DNA of 64,000 nucleotides. Origin: Nocardioides zeae. GTDB lineage: Bacteria; Actinomycetota; Actinomycetes; Propionibacteriales; Nocardioidaceae. Under the pieces are notes generated by a model. That model did not search any database. It had not been told where the DNA came from and saw nothing but the letters and a program-made list of their open reading frames with translations. The translations under genes and the position numbers were made by a program. Below, piece after piece: positions 15,617-25,010 of the stretch; position 1 is the first letter of the stretch; each line of letters opens with the position of its first letter. The DNA lies in the NCBI RefSeq assembly GCF_010686755.1, contig NZ_JAAGXA010000005.1:1-64000 (forward strand). The letters are read 5' to 3'.

Positions 15617-18142
15617 ATGACCGCGGTCGCGTCGCGCGGCTCCCGTGGCGCCGTCCTCTTCGCGCTGCTGCTCCTCACGACCGTCGGTCTCCTGCTCCTG
15701 ACGGCGACCTGGACGCCCCGCTGGGGCGTCGACGTGCTGGCCGGCACCCGGGTCGTCGTGACCCCGGCCGACCCCGACGCCTCCGACGCGGACCTCGACG
15801 CGACCGCCGCCGAGCTCCAGGCACGCGCCCGCGCGGCCGGAGCCCCCGGTGCGACCGTGCGGCGGGGGAGCGACGGGCCCTACCTCGTCGCTCTCCCGGG
15901 ACGCCCCGACGAGCGGGTGCTCGACGCCCTGCGCTCGAACGACCAGGTGGCCCTCCGCGGGGTGGCGGCCGTCGGCCTGTCGCTGCCGAGCCTGCCGCCG
16001 CCCCCGTCCGGGGCCGCGGACCCCGTGCCGACGGGCGACCTGCCGACGCCCGACGTCGCCGCGGTGGGGTGGACCCTCGCCCCGGACGGTGCCTGGTCCT
16101 CGGCGCTGGCGGCCCTGCGGTGCGACGACCCCTCGGCCGTCGCCGCGCTCGCGGAGCAGGAGGCCGATCCCCGACGTCCCCTCCTCGCCTGTGACCCCAC
16201 CGGTGTGCCCCTGCTGCTCGGCCCCGCGCTCGTCACCGGTACCGCCGTGGACGACGCGGCCGCGGAGCTGGACGACGGCACCTGGGCCGTGGGCCTCGAC
16301 CTCGAGCCCGCCGCCGCCGGGACGGTCGCCGCTGCCGTCGAGGACCTGATGCCCCTCGCGGAGGACCGCGTCGCCGTGGCGGCCGAGGACGCGCCGGCGC
16401 CCTCCGGACCCGACGACGACCAGGCGGAGGGGGCGGGCGATCCGGACGAGGACGAGCGCCCACCGCTCCGCGTGCTCGCGGTGACGCTCGACGCCGACCT
16501 CGCCGCCGTGGGGGACGCCCGGATCGACCTGCTCACCGCGCCGGACGGCGGGGACGGCGGGGACGGCGAGGCGGACCCGGACGGCGCGGGCGGGGCGGAC
16601 GGCGCGCCGAGCGCGGAGCCGGAGCGTGACGCCGTCGCCGTCGCCGATCCCACGCTCGACCAGCGCTCGGCGGCGGAGGTCGCCGCCCGGGTGCAGGACG
16701 GTGCGCTGCCGGCGGCCATCGGCTCGGCGTCCGTGGTGCGGCTCGGCTCCACCCTCGACCGCGACGAGGGCTCGCACGCCGCGGCCGCCGCGCTCCTCGG
16801 GCTCCTCGGTGCGGTGCTCGCCGCGTTCGTGCTCGTCCGGCGGCGGGCCGTCCTCCCCGTCGCGGCCGTCGTCGGCACCGGGGCGCTGGCCGCTCCCGGG
16901 CTGCTCGTGGCCGACCAGGTGCTCGGCCTGGCGTTGTCCCTTCCCGCCGTCGTGGCGACGCTCGGCACGCTGGGCGTCGCGCCGCTGCTGGCGGTCGGCA
17001 TCCTCGTCGTGCAGGAGCGGGAGCTGCCGGGGCGCACCCCGGCTGCGGCCGCGGCCCGCGCCGGCGCGGAGGTCTGGCGACGCTGGTGGCCGCCCGTCGC
17101 CGCCGGGGCCGTCGGCGCGGGGCTCGTCCGGTCGTCCGCCGGCGACCTCGTCGGCGACGTGGCCGTCGCGGTCGGCACCGTCCTGCTGGCTGCGCTGGTC
17201 ACGGGCGGGACGCTCGTCCGTTCCGGCGCCGTGCTGCTCGCCGGCGGAGCGGGAGCGACTCCGGCCCCGGCGCCCTCTCCAGGCCCCACGCGCGCCGGGC
17301 GACCGGCACCGCTCGTGCTGGCCGCGCTCGCGGTCGTCGCCCTCGTGGCGATCGCCGGGCTCGTGGTGCGGGGCGTCGCCTCCGACCCCGCCTTCACGGC
17401 CGGGGAGGAACACCTCGTCACCGTGAGCGGCGACCCCGTCGATGCACGGGGTGCCGTGCGCGACGCGGCGCGCGACGCGGGCGTCGCGGTCTCCTCGTTG
17501 CGGGACGCTGGCGAGAGCACGGTCATCCTGACGACGCCGACGCTCTCGGACGTCGAGCGCGCCGAGCTCGCGGGCGCCCTCCGCGCCGTACCGGTGGTCA
17601 CGGGCCCCGTCACCACCGGTGGCTTCGACGCCGCCGGCTCGACCCGCGCCTGGCAGGTCGGCGCGGGACTGCTCGCGCTGTCGCTGGTGGGGGGCGTGCT
17701 GCTGGGGCGGCGGCTCATCGCCGCCCCGCTCCGCCTGGTGCCCGTGGTGCTGGCGGCGACGTCCCTCGACCTGCTGCTGGGCCTCGGCCTGGCGTCCTGG
17801 ATCGGCGTGACGTGGTCGCCGGCCACGCTGGCGGCGCTCGGCGTGGTCGCCGTCGTCGGCGTCACCACCCACCTGGCCGTCGTGGCCGACCGCGCGAGCG
17901 GCGCTCGGCTGGCGCCGCGGTACGTCGCCGGCGCCGTGCTGCACCTCGTCCCCCTCGCCGCCGTCGTGGTCGCGGCGCCGTCCGTGCGCGGTCCCTTCGC
18001 GCTGGTGCTCGCCGGGCTGGCCGTCGCGCTCACCAGCGCGTTGTGCCTGACGGCCGCGGCGGCGGGAACGCAGGTCCCGGCTCCCGGCGGAAGTCCCGCC
18101 GTACCCCCGTCCCGCCCCCATCGAGAGGTGCCCGTCCCGTGA
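15617..18142 (+). CDS. secDF: Divergent fused SecD-SecF-like membrane protein
   Basis: 841 aa, in the locus normally holding secD and secF (yajC before, apt after). SecD half: one N-terminal helix, then WGVDVLAGT (about 36-44) where SecD has LGLDLQGG; a large, acidic, Gly/Asp-rich outer domain; DGALPAAIG (about 361), matching the GALP motif; then about five helices. SecF half starts near residue 565: one helix, FTAGEEHLVTVSGD where SecF has DF-GG, then SLDLLLGLGLASW and PATLAALGVVAVVGVTTHLAVVADR. The Asp of the SecD TM4 motif (VAVDAN-type) reads GVAPLL, and SecF GYSLNDTVVVFD reads VGVTTHLAVVAD, so the proton-path signatures are gone. Role in protein export is inferred and may be altered. Confidence 0.8.
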   Translation: MTAVASRGSRGAVLFALLLLTTVGLLLLTATWTPRWGVDVLAGTRVVVTPADPDASDADLDATAAELQARARAAGAPGATVRRGSDGPYLVALPGRPDERVLDALRSNDQVALRGVAAVGLSLPSLPPPPSGAADPVPTGDLPTPDVAAVGWTLAPDGAWSSALAALRCDDPSAVAALAEQEADPRRPLLACDPTGVPLLLGPALVTGTAVDDAAAELDDGTWAVGLDLEPAAAGTVAAAVEDLMPLAEDRVAVAAEDAPAPSGPDDDQAEGAGDPDEDERPPLRVLAVTLDADLAAVGDARIDLLTAPDGGDGGDGEADPDGAGGADGAPSAEPERDAVAVADPTLDQRSAAEVAARVQDGALPAAIGSASVVRLGSTLDRDEGSHAAAAALLGLLGAVLAAFVLVRRRAVLPVAAVVGTGALAAPGLLVADQVLGLALSLPAVVATLGTLGVAPLLAVGILVVQERELPGRTPAAAAARAGAEVWRRWWPPVAAGAVGAGLVRSSAGDLVGDVAVAVGTVLLAALVTGGTLVRSGAVLLAGGAGATPAPAPSPGPTRAGRPAPLVLAALAVVALVAIAGLVVRGVASDPAFTAGEEHLVTVSGDPVDARGAVRDAARDAGVAVSSLRDAGESTVILTTPTLSDVERAELAGALRAVPVVTGPVTTGGFDAAGSTRAWQVGAGLLALSLVGGVLLGRRLIAAPLRLVPVVLAATSLDLLLGLGLASWIGVTWSPATLAALGVVAVVGVTTHLAVVADRASGARLAPRYVAGAVLHLVPLAAVVVAAPSVRGPFALVLAGLAVALTSALCLTAAAAGTQVPAPGGSPAVPPSRPHREVPVP

Positions 18143-18720
18143 TCCCCGTCCCCGGCTCCACCCCCACCCGCGACGAGCGGATCGCGGCCGGCGCCGCGGC
18201 CGTCGCCGCACTGCTCGTCGACGTCCCCGACTTCCCGGAACCGGGGGTGGTGTTCAAGGACGTCACCCCGCTCCTCGCCGACGCGACGGGCTTCGCCGCG
18301 ACGGTCGCCGCGCTCGCGGAGGCGGGCCGTGGCGACGACGGTGCGGTCGTGGTCGACAAGGTCGTCGGGATGGAGGCGCGCGGGTTCCTGTTCGGCACTC
18401 CCGTCGCCCAGGCCCTCGGCGTCGGCTTCGTGCCCGTGCGCAAGGCGGGCAAGCTGCCGCGGGAGGTGCACGAGCAGTCCTACGCGCTGGAGTACGGCGA
18501 GGCGACGCTCGCCGTCCACGTCGACGGTGTCGCGCCGGGGGAGCGGGTGCTGGTCGTGGACGACGTGCTGGCGACCGGCGGCACCGCCGTCGCCACGCGG
18601 GCACTGGTCGAGCGCTGCGGCGCCCAGGTGGTCGGCTTCGCGCTGCTCCTCGAGCTCACGTTCCTGCCCGGTCGGGCCGCGCTCGGCGACACGCCGGTGC
18701 TGACGCTCCGGCAGGTCTGA
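18139..18720 (+). CDS. apt: Adenine phosphoribosyltransferase
   Basis: 193 aa from the GTG overlapping the SecDF-like stop (GTGA), with GAGAGG upstream. Salvages adenine plus PRPP to AMP. Motifs: VPDFPEPGVVFKDVTPLL near the N terminus, VDKVVGMEARGFLFG, VRKAGKLP, and the PRPP loop VLVVDDVLATGGTAVA. The apt-rel order is conserved in actinobacteria. Confidence 0.96.
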   Translation: MIPVPGSTPTRDERIAAGAAAVAALLVDVPDFPEPGVVFKDVTPLLADATGFAATVAALAEAGRGDDGAVVVDKVVGMEARGFLFGTPVAQALGVGFVPVRKAGKLPREVHEQSYALEYGEATLAVHVDGVAPGERVLVVDDVLATGGTAVATRALVERCGAQVVGFALLLELTFLPGRAALGDTPVLTLRQV

Positions 18721-18785
18721 GGCGGTGCGACGCGGCCGGCGCCGAGCCGTGCCGGGTCCGCGGACGCGATGTCGTCGCCAACGCC

Positions 18786-18791
18786 TAGACT
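18786..18791 (+). promoter_or_regulatory. -10 hexamer TAGACT, leaderless start of rel
   Basis: TAGACT ends 7 nt before GTG 18799. This spacing decides the start: an in-frame ATG at 18769 lies upstream of the -10 and would not be on the transcript. Confidence 0.6.
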
Positions 18792-18798
18792 GGCGAAG

Positions 18799-21255
18799 GT
18801 GAGCGACGAGCGGGCGGGCAGCACGGGCGCAGAGGTCCGTTCGCGGGACGACGACGGCGTGGTGCCGGGCGACGTCCCGCCCGCCGAGGTGGCGGCCGGA
18901 CACGACGCCGCCGACGACCCGGGCCGTGCCGCCTGGCTCCGCACGCGCCGCCCGACACCGGGCCGCGACGTGAGCACCGCTCCGACCCGCAGCACCGAGG
19001 CGGTCACGTCGGCGCGCAGCATGCGGGCGCGGCTCGCGCGGATCGGCACGCGGAGCCAGCCCGGCAACCCGGTGCTCGACCCGCTGTTCCGCGCGGTGCG
19101 CGCCAACCACCCGAAGGCCGACCTCGCGCTCCTGGAGCGGGCGTACCTGACCGCCGAGCGCATGCACGGCACCCAGATGCGCAAGAGCGGCGACCCCTAC
19201 ATCACCCACCCGCTCGCCGTGACGACGATCCTCGCCGAGATCGGCATGACGGAGCCGACCCTGGTGGCGGCCCTGCTCCACGACACGGTCGAGGACACGC
19301 CGTACACGCTCGACGAGCTGCGCGCCGACTTCGGCGACGAGGTGGCGCTGCTGGTCGACGGCGTGACGAAGCTCGACAAGGTGCAGTACGGGGACTCGGC
19401 CCAGGCGGAGACCATCCGCAAGATGATCGTCGCGATGTCGCGCGACATCCGGGTGCTCGTCATCAAGCTCGCCGACCGGCTGCACAACATGCGCACGCTG
19501 CGCTACGTCAAGCAGGAGACGCAGGAGCGCAAGGCCCGCGAGACCCTCGACATCTTCGCGCCGCTCGCCCACCGCCTCGGCATGAACACGCTGAAGTGGG
19601 AGCTGGAGGACCTGGCGTTCGCGACGCTGCACCCGAAGATCTACGACGAGATCGTGCGTCTCGTCGCCGACCGGGCGCCGTCGCGCGACCAGTTCCTCGC
19701 GGAGGTGATCGCCCAGGTCACGGCCGACCTCAAGGACGCCAAGATCAAGGCGACCGTCACCGGGCGGCCGAAGCACTACTACTCGATCTACCAGAAGATG
19801 ATCGTCGGCGGCCGCGAGTTCACCGACATCTACGACCTGGTCGGCATCCGCGTGCTCGTCGAGGAGGACCGCGACTGCTACACGGTGATGGGCACCGTGC
19901 ACCAGCGGTGGAACCCGGTGCTCGGCCGGTTCAAGGACTTCATCGCGATGCCGAAGTTCAACATGTACCAGTCGCTCCACACCACCGTCATCGGCCCGCA
20001 GGGCAAGCCGGTGGAGATCCAGATCCGCACGTTCGCCATGCACAAGCGGGCGGAGTACGGCGTGGCGGCGCACTGGAAGTACAAGGAGGACAACCGCACC
20101 GGCGTCGACACCGACCGGCTCGGCGACCCCGACGACATGAACTGGGTGCGCCAGCTGCTCGACTGGCAGTCCGACGTGGAGGACCCGGGGGAGTTCCTCG
20201 ACTCGCTGCGCTACGAGATCAACCGCGCCGAGGTCTACGTCTTCACCCCGCGGGGCGACGTCATCGCGCTCCCGACGGGCGCCACGCCGGTCGACTTCGC
20301 CTACGCGGTGCACACCGAGGTCGGTCACCACACGATCGGCGCACGCGTCAACGGCCGGCTCGTGCCGCTCGAGTCGACCCTCGACAACGGCGACGTCGTC
20401 GAGGTGTTCACCTCGAAGGCGCAGACCGCCGCGCCGTCGCAGGACTGGCTGACCTTCGTGAAGTCGCCGCGGGCCCGCTCCAAGATCCGTGCCTGGTTCA
20501 CGAAGGAGCGCCGCGAGGAGGCGATCGAGCGGGGCAAGGACCAGCTCGCCAAGCTGATGCGCAAGGAGGGCCTGCCCCTCAAGCGCCTCATGTCGGCGGA
20601 GACGCTGCGGCTCGCGGCGGTCCACTTCAAGCTCGACGACATCACGGCGCTCTACGCCGCGGTCGGCGAGGGGAACCTCTCGGCCCAGGCCGTCGTACGC
20701 CGCGTGATCGACCTCCACGGCGGCGAGGAGGGCGCGCGGGAGCACGCCGCCGAGGGCGTCACCATCACGTCGCCGCGGCGGTCGCGGAAGGCCACCCCCA
20801 GCAGCACGGAGTCGGGCGTCATCGTGCGCGGCGTCGCCGACGTGTGGGTGAAGCTGGCCAAGTGCTGCACGCCCGTGCCGCCCGACCCGATCCTGGGCTT
20901 CGTCACCAAGGGCGGCGGGGTCTCGGTGCACCGCCAGGACTGCACCAACGCGGACAACCTGCAGGGCCAGCCGGAGCGGCTCGTCGAGGTCGAGTGGGCG
21001 CCGACGGCCCAGTCGACGTTCCTCGTCAACATCCAGGTCGAGGCGCTCGACCGGGCGCGGCTGCTGTCCGACATCACGATGGTGCTGTCCGACGCCCACG
21101 TGAACATCCTCAGCGCGACGCTCAGCACGACACGCGACCGCGTGGCGAAGAGCCGGTTCACGTTCGAGATGGCCGACGCGAAGCACCTCGACACCGTCCT
21201 GCGTGCCGTCCGCACCGTGCCGGGCGTGTTCGACGCGTACCGCGTGACGCAGTAG
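18799..21255 (+). CDS. rel: Bifunctional (p)ppGpp synthetase/hydrolase
   Basis: 818 aa. Controls the stringent response. The HD hydrolase is intact ([25 protein letters not shown]). The synthetase domain has [12 protein letters not shown] and [19 protein letters not shown]; the RxKD motif marks the dual-function Rel type. TGS domain: [21 protein letters not shown] conserved-Cys segment ([12 protein letters not shown]) and a C-terminal ACT domain follow. The first about 90 residues are a poorly conserved, charged extension. A repeat cluster and terminator separate it from the convergent DUF349 gene. Confidence 0.97.
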   Translation: MSDERAGSTGAEVRSRDDDGVVPGDVPPAEVAAGHDAADDPGRAAWLRTRRPTPGRDVSTAPTRSTEAVTSARSMRARLARIGTRSQPGNPVLDPLFRAVRANHPKADLALLERAYLTAERMHGTQMRKSGDPYITHPLAVTTILAEIGMTEPTLVAALLHDTVEDTPYTLDELRADFGDEVALLVDGVTKLDKVQYGDSAQAETIRKMIVAMSRDIRVLVIKLADRLHNMRTLRYVKQETQERKARETLDIFAPLAHRLGMNTLKWELEDLAFATLHPKIYDEIVRLVADRAPSRDQFLAEVIAQVTADLKDAKIKATVTGRPKHYYSIYQKMIVGGREFTDIYDLVGIRVLVEEDRDCYTVMGTVHQRWNPVLGRFKDFIAMPKFNMYQSLHTTVIGPQGKPVEIQIRTFAMHKRAEYGVAAHWKYKEDNRTGVDTDRLGDPDDMNWVRQLLDWQSDVEDPGEFLDSLRYEINRAEVYVFTPRGDVIALPTGATPVDFAYAVHTEVGHHTIGARVNGRLVPLESTLDNGDVVEVFTSKAQTAAPSQDWLTFVKSPRARSKIRAWFTKERREEAIERGKDQLAKLMRKEGLPLKRLMSAETLRLAAVHFKLDDITALYAAVGEGNLSAQAVVRRVIDLHGGEEGAREHAAEGVTITSPRRSRKATPSSTESGVIVRGVADVWVKLAKCCTPVPPDPILGFVTKGGGVSVHRQDCTNADNLQGQPERLVEVEWAPTAQSTFLVNIQVEALDRARLLSDITMVLSDAHVNILSATLSTTRDRVAKSRFTFEMADAKHLDTVLRAVRTVPGVFDAYRVTQ

Positions 21256-21303
21256 CCCGCCCGAGCCAGCGGCCCGGTTGGGCCGCGGCGCGGCCGGGGG
21301 GCT

Positions 21304-21402
21304 GAAAGAAAACGCGGACCCGGGAAAGAAAACGCGGACCGGTCGGACTTCTGGAACGATCCAACCGCGCTTCCGGGGCCATCCGGTCCGCGTTTTCTTC
21401 CC
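21304..21402. repeat. Repeat cluster 2: GAAAACGCGGACC element, two direct and one inverted copy
   Basis: Direct copies at 21304-21320 and 21323-21340 (GGAAAGAAAACGCGGACC) face an inverted copy at 21385-21402 (GGTCCGCGTTTTCTTCCC). The outer pair can form an 18-bp stem with A-rich and T-rich arms, so a T-run would end the hairpin on both strands. It lies between rel (+) and the DUF349 gene (-). Same element and order as clusters 1 and 3. Confidence 0.85.
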
Positions 21403-21441
21403 TCGGGCGAGAGCCCAGCCGGCACCCGCACCCACGACGGG

Positions 21442-21477
21442 CCCGGCCCCGCACCCGGATTCGGGTGCGGGGCCGGG
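21442..21477 (-). terminator. Strong GC hairpin after the DUF349 gene
   Basis: 15-bp perfect stem (21442-21456 with 21463-21477) and a 6-nt loop, beginning 23 nt past the stop of the minus-strand gene. It probably ends DUF349 transcription; rel may instead use the repeat cluster. Confidence 0.65.
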
Positions 21478-21499
21478 ATCGTGCGCGGCGTGCCGCGGA

Positions 21500-22726
21500 T
21501 CAGCCGAAGTCCTCCGAGGCGCGACGCGCGGCGTCGAGGAACATCTGGCGCGAGGCGAGGTTGCCCTCGAGCTCGGCGACCTTCTTCTGGTTGCCGGCGG
21601 CGCGGGCCTGCTCGAGCTCCGCCTCGACCTCGGCGATCGCCGACTCGAGCTTGGTGATGACGTCGTTCGCGCGTGCGGACTTCTCGGGGTCCGAGCGGCG
21701 CCACTGCTCGTCCTCGACGCCGCGCAGCGCCTGCTCGACGCGACGCATCCGGCCTTCGAGGTCCTTCATGCGCTCGCGCGGCACCTTGCCGGCGGCGTCC
21801 CAGCGCTCGGCGAGGTCGCGGAAGGTGCGCTTGGCGGCCTCCAGGTCCTGCACGGGCACGAGGGCCTCGGCCTCGACGAGGATCTGCTCCTTCACCTCGG
21901 CGTTGGCCGCGAACTCGGCGTCGAGCTCGGAGTTGGCGGCGTCCCGGGCCCCGAAGAAGGCGTCCTGCGCGCCCCGGAAGCGACGCCACAGCGCCTCGTC
22001 CACGTCGCGCGGCGCAGGCCCCGCGGCCTTCCAGTCGCGCATGAGGTCGCGGTAGCGACCGGCGGTCGGGCCCCACTCCGTCGACGTGGAGAGCGCCTCC
22101 GCCTCGACGACGAGCCGCTCCTTGACGGCGCGAGCGCCCTCGCGCTTCTCGTTGAGCTGGGCGAAGTGGGACTTCCGGCGCCGGGTGTACGCCGTGCGCG
22201 CACCGGAGAACCGCCGCCACAGGGCGTCGTCGGAGCTGCGGTCGAGCCGGGGGAGCGCCTTCCACTCCTCGAGGAGGTCGCGCAGGCGGTTGGCGCCGTT
22301 GCGCCAGTCGTCGCCCTCCGCGATCGCCTCGGCCGCGCTGGCGATGCGCTCCTTCTCGCCCCGGGCGGCGGCGACCTTCTCGGCGCGCTCCGCCTTCTTG
22401 ACCTCGCGCTGGGCGTCGATCGTCGCGGTGAGGGCGTCGAGCCGGGTCAGCAGCCCGGCGAGGTCACCGACGGCGTTCGCGTCCGTGACCGCGGTCCGCA
22501 CCTTCTGCACGGAGGCCGCCGCGTCCTCGGGGCCGACCGCGCCGCTCGAGATCCGCTGCTCCAGCAGGTCGACCTCGAACTTCAGTGCGTCGTACCGGTC
22601 CGTGAAGAACTTCAGTGCCTCCGCGGGCGAGCCCTCCGGGTACTGCCCCACGGCACGTTCCCCGTCGGAGGTGCGCACGTAGACCGTGCCGTCCTCGTCG
22701 ACCCGTCCCCACTCATGACCCGTCAC
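21500..22726 (-). CDS. DUF349-repeat protein
   Basis: 408 aa, strongly charged and helical. An N-terminal segment (about 1-60: GHEWGRVDEDGTVYVRT) is followed by coiled-coil and at least three DUF349 repeats, each with a W...LR..W+..G/L..R...ALW+RF pattern (RLRDLLEEWKALPR...DDALWRRFSGAR; YRDLMRDWKAAGPAPRDVDEALWRRFRGA; FRDLAERWDAAGKVPRE). Function is unknown; related proteins in other actinobacteria are cytoplasmic. It lies between rel and the hydrolase gene, where mycobacteria carry ppiB. Confidence 0.9.
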   Translation of the reverse strand: MTGHEWGRVDEDGTVYVRTSDGERAVGQYPEGSPAEALKFFTDRYDALKFEVDLLEQRISSGAVGPEDAAASVQKVRTAVTDANAVGDLAGLLTRLDALTATIDAQREVKKAERAEKVAAARGEKERIASAAEAIAEGDDWRNGANRLRDLLEEWKALPRLDRSSDDALWRRFSGARTAYTRRRKSHFAQLNEKREGARAVKERLVVEAEALSTSTEWGPTAGRYRDLMRDWKAAGPAPRDVDEALWRRFRGAQDAFFGARDAANSELDAEFAANAEVKEQILVEAEALVPVQDLEAAKRTFRDLAERWDAAGKVPRERMKDLEGRMRRVEQALRGVEDEQWRRSDPEKSARANDVITKLESAIAEVEAELEQARAAGNQKKVAELEGNLASRQMFLDAARRASEDFG

Positions 22727-22854
22727 GTGGTCGTCCTCTTCGCTCGCTGGCCGCTGGCCGCAGCCGCTTGCGGCGGGGGTGTGCCCGTCCGTGCGACTAC
22801 CGGGGGCCCATGCTAGTCAGAAGCGCCGAAGTGCGGGGGCACGAACCCACTCGG

Positions 22855-22860
22855 TACTGT
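22855..22860 (+). promoter_or_regulatory. -10 hexamer TACTGT, leaderless start of the MBL hydrolase
   Basis: TACTGT ends 6 nt before GTG 22867 and no Shine-Dalgarno is visible. The open frame extends well upstream, so this site decides the start. Confidence 0.55.
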
Positions 22861-22866
22861 GCTCGG

Positions 22867-23595
22867 GTGTTCATCGCCGGATTCCCCGCAGGCTCGTGGG
22901 GCACGAACTGCTACGTCGTCGCGACCGGCAAGGGCACGGAGTGCATCGTGGTCGACCCGGGCCAGGACGCGGCCTCGGGCGTCGAGCAGGTCGTCGCCGA
23001 GAACCGGCTCAAGCCCGTCGCGGTGCTGCTGACCCACGGCCACATCGACCACATGTGGTCGGTGACGCCGGTGGCCGGCGCCTACGACGCGACGGCGTGG
23101 ATCCACCCGCGCGACCGGCACCTGCTGAGCGACCCGATGGCGGGGATCTCGCGGGAGAGCGCCGCGATGCTGCTCGGCGGTCGCCACGAGTTCGTCGAGC
23201 CCGACGACGTCGCCGAGCTGGCCGACGGCCAGGCGCTCGAGCTGGCGGGCCTCACCTTCACCGTCGACCACACGCCCGGCCACACCGCCGGCTCCGTCAC
23301 CTTCCGCACGCCGTACGGCGCGGCGGCGGGCCAGGCGGAGATCTCGGAGGTCATGTTCGCGGGCGACCTGCTGTTCAAGGGCTCGATCGGACGCACCGAC
23401 CTCCCCGGCGGGGACCATCCGACGATGCTGCGCACCCTCGCCAGCAAGGTGCTCCCGCTGGCCGACGACGTCGTGGTGCTCCCCGGCCACGGCGAGCAGA
23501 CCTCGATCGGTCGCGAGCGCGCCACGAACCCCTACCTGCTCGACCTCCTCGAGAGCGACGGCGACGGCACCCCGCCCGTGCGCCGCGGCCTCTGA
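22867..23595 (+). CDS. Metallo-beta-lactamase-fold hydrolase (glyoxalase II-like)
   Basis: 242 aa. Metal ligands are visible: HGHIDHMWS (HxHxDH), [16 protein letters not shown] and LPGHGEQT. The N terminus WGTNCYVV with VDPGQDA is that of the hydroxyacylglutathione-hydrolase-like group. The orthologous position before hisS (mycobacterial Rv2581c) is conserved. Actinobacteria use mycothiol, so a thioester or mycothiol conjugate is a plausible but unproven substrate. hisS follows after 32 bp. Confidence 0.9.
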   Translation: MFIAGFPAGSWGTNCYVVATGKGTECIVVDPGQDAASGVEQVVAENRLKPVAVLLTHGHIDHMWSVTPVAGAYDATAWIHPRDRHLLSDPMAGISRESAAMLLGGRHEFVEPDDVAELADGQALELAGLTFTVDHTPGHTAGSVTFRTPYGAAAGQAEISEVMFAGDLLFKGSIGRTDLPGGDHPTMLRTLASKVLPLADDVVVLPGHGEQTSIGRERATNPYLLDLLESDGDGTPPVRRGL

Positions 23596-23627
23596 GTGCT
23601 CGACACGTCCCAGGAGATCCCCACCCC

Positions 23628-25010
23628 ATGAGCAAGCCCACCCCGCTGAGCGGGTTCCCCGAGCTGCTGCCCGCCCAGCGGGTCGTCGAGCAGCTCGTCG
23701 TCGACACCCTGCGCCGCACCTTCGAGCTGCACGGGTTCGCCGGCATCGAGACGCGTGCCGTCGAGCCGATGGACCAGCTGCTCCGCAAGGGCGACACCTC
23801 GAAGGAGGTGTACGTGCTGCGCCGGCTGCAGGCCGACGACGCCGGGTCCGACGCCGGCATCGGTCTGCACTTCGACCTCACGGTGCCGTTCGCCCGCTAC
23901 GTCCTGGAGAACGCCGGCAAGCTCGAGTTCCCCTTCCGGCGCTACCAGATCCAGAAGGTGTGGCGGGGCGAGCGGCCGCAGGACGGGCGCTACCGCGAGT
24001 TCACGCAGGCCGACATCGACGTCATCGGCCGGGACACGCTGCCGTTCCACCACGACGTCGAGGTCACGAAGGTGATGCTCGACGCGCTGCGGCGGCTCGC
24101 GCACCCCGACGTCATCGGGCTGCCCGGCTTCCGGCTGCAGGTCAACAACCGCAAGCTCATCCAGGGCTTCTACCTCGGCCTGGGGCTGAGCGACGTCGAC
24201 GAGGTCATGCGGCTGGTCGACAAGCTCGACAAGCTGCCGGCCGAGAAGGTCGCCGAGCTGCTCGTGGCGGAGGCCGGCGCGACGCCCGCGCAGGCCGAGG
24301 CGTGCCTGCGGCTGGCCACCATCCGCACCGACGACGACTCGTTCGTGGACCAGGTGCGCGCCCTCGGGGTCTCCCACGAGCTGCTCGACGAGGGCCTCGA
24401 GGAGCTGGCCACGCTCGTGCGCGGCGCCGCCCCGCTGGCCGACGAGCACGTGCGGATCACCGCCGACCTCTCCATCGCGCGGGGACTCGACTACTACACC
24501 GGCACCGTGTTCGAGACGCGGCTGGACGGCTACGAGTCGATGGGCTCCATCTGCTCGGGCGGCCGGTACGACGCGCTCGCCTCCGACGGGCGCACGACGT
24601 ACCCCGGCGTGGGGATCTCGCTCGGCGTCTCCCGCGTGCTGGTGCCGCTGCTGTCCCGCGGCGTGCTGACGGGGAGCCGCTCCGTGCCCAGCGTCGTGCT
24701 CGTCGCGCTCACCGACGAGGCCTCGCGCCCCGCCAGCGACGCCGTCGCGGACGCCCTCCGGGCCCGCGGCATCGCCTGCGAGGTCGCCCCCACCGCGGCC
24801 AAGTTCGGCAAGCAGATCAAGCACGCCGACCGGCGCGGCATCCCGTTCGTCTGGTTCGTCGGCACCGACGAGCAGGGCGCGCCGACCCACCAGGTCAAGG
24901 ACATCCGCGACGGAAACCAGGTGGACGCCGACCCGGCGGCCTGGACACCATCGACCGACGACCTGCGCCCGCAGGTCGTCAGCCCCACCACCGAGGAGAC
25001 AAGCTCGTGA
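23628..25010 (+). CDS. hisS: Histidyl-tRNA synthetase, NNRKL-type
   Basis: 460 aa class II synthetase. Motif 2 region [14 protein letters not shown] and the His-specific [13 protein letters not shown] are clear; the C-terminal anticodon domain ends near HQVKDI. The middle has [14 protein letters not shown], a segment typical of archaeal/eukaryotic-like HisRS and absent from E. coli or mycobacterial HisS, and the protein is longer than the usual 420 aa. It is therefore a different HisRS subtype in the conserved hisS place. Overlaps aspS by GTGA. Confidence 0.95.
   Translation: MSKPTPLSGFPELLPAQRVVEQLVVDTLRRTFELHGFAGIETRAVEPMDQLLRKGDTSKEVYVLRRLQADDAGSDAGIGLHFDLTVPFARYVLENAGKLEFPFRRYQIQKVWRGERPQDGRYREFTQADIDVIGRDTLPFHHDVEVTKVMLDALRRLAHPDVIGLPGFRLQVNNRKLIQGFYLGLGLSDVDEVMRLVDKLDKLPAEKVAELLVAEAGATPAQAEACLRLATIRTDDDSFVDQVRALGVSHELLDEGLEELATLVRGAAPLADEHVRITADLSIARGLDYYTGTVFETRLDGYESMGSICSGGRYDALASDGRTTYPGVGISLGVSRVLVPLLSRGVLTGSRSVPSVVLVALTDEASRPASDAVADALRARGIACEVAPTAAKFGKQIKHADRRGIPFVWFVGTDEQGAPTHQVKDIRDGNQVDADPAAWTPSTDDLRPQVVSPTTEETSS

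Noticed and set aside
15880..21435. An 1851-codon open frame on the minus strand opposite secDF, apt and rel
   Set aside because: It is a by-product of GC-rich codon usage: it lies exactly antisense to well-conserved genes, and the translation is low-complexity Arg/Ala/Ser without recognisable domains.
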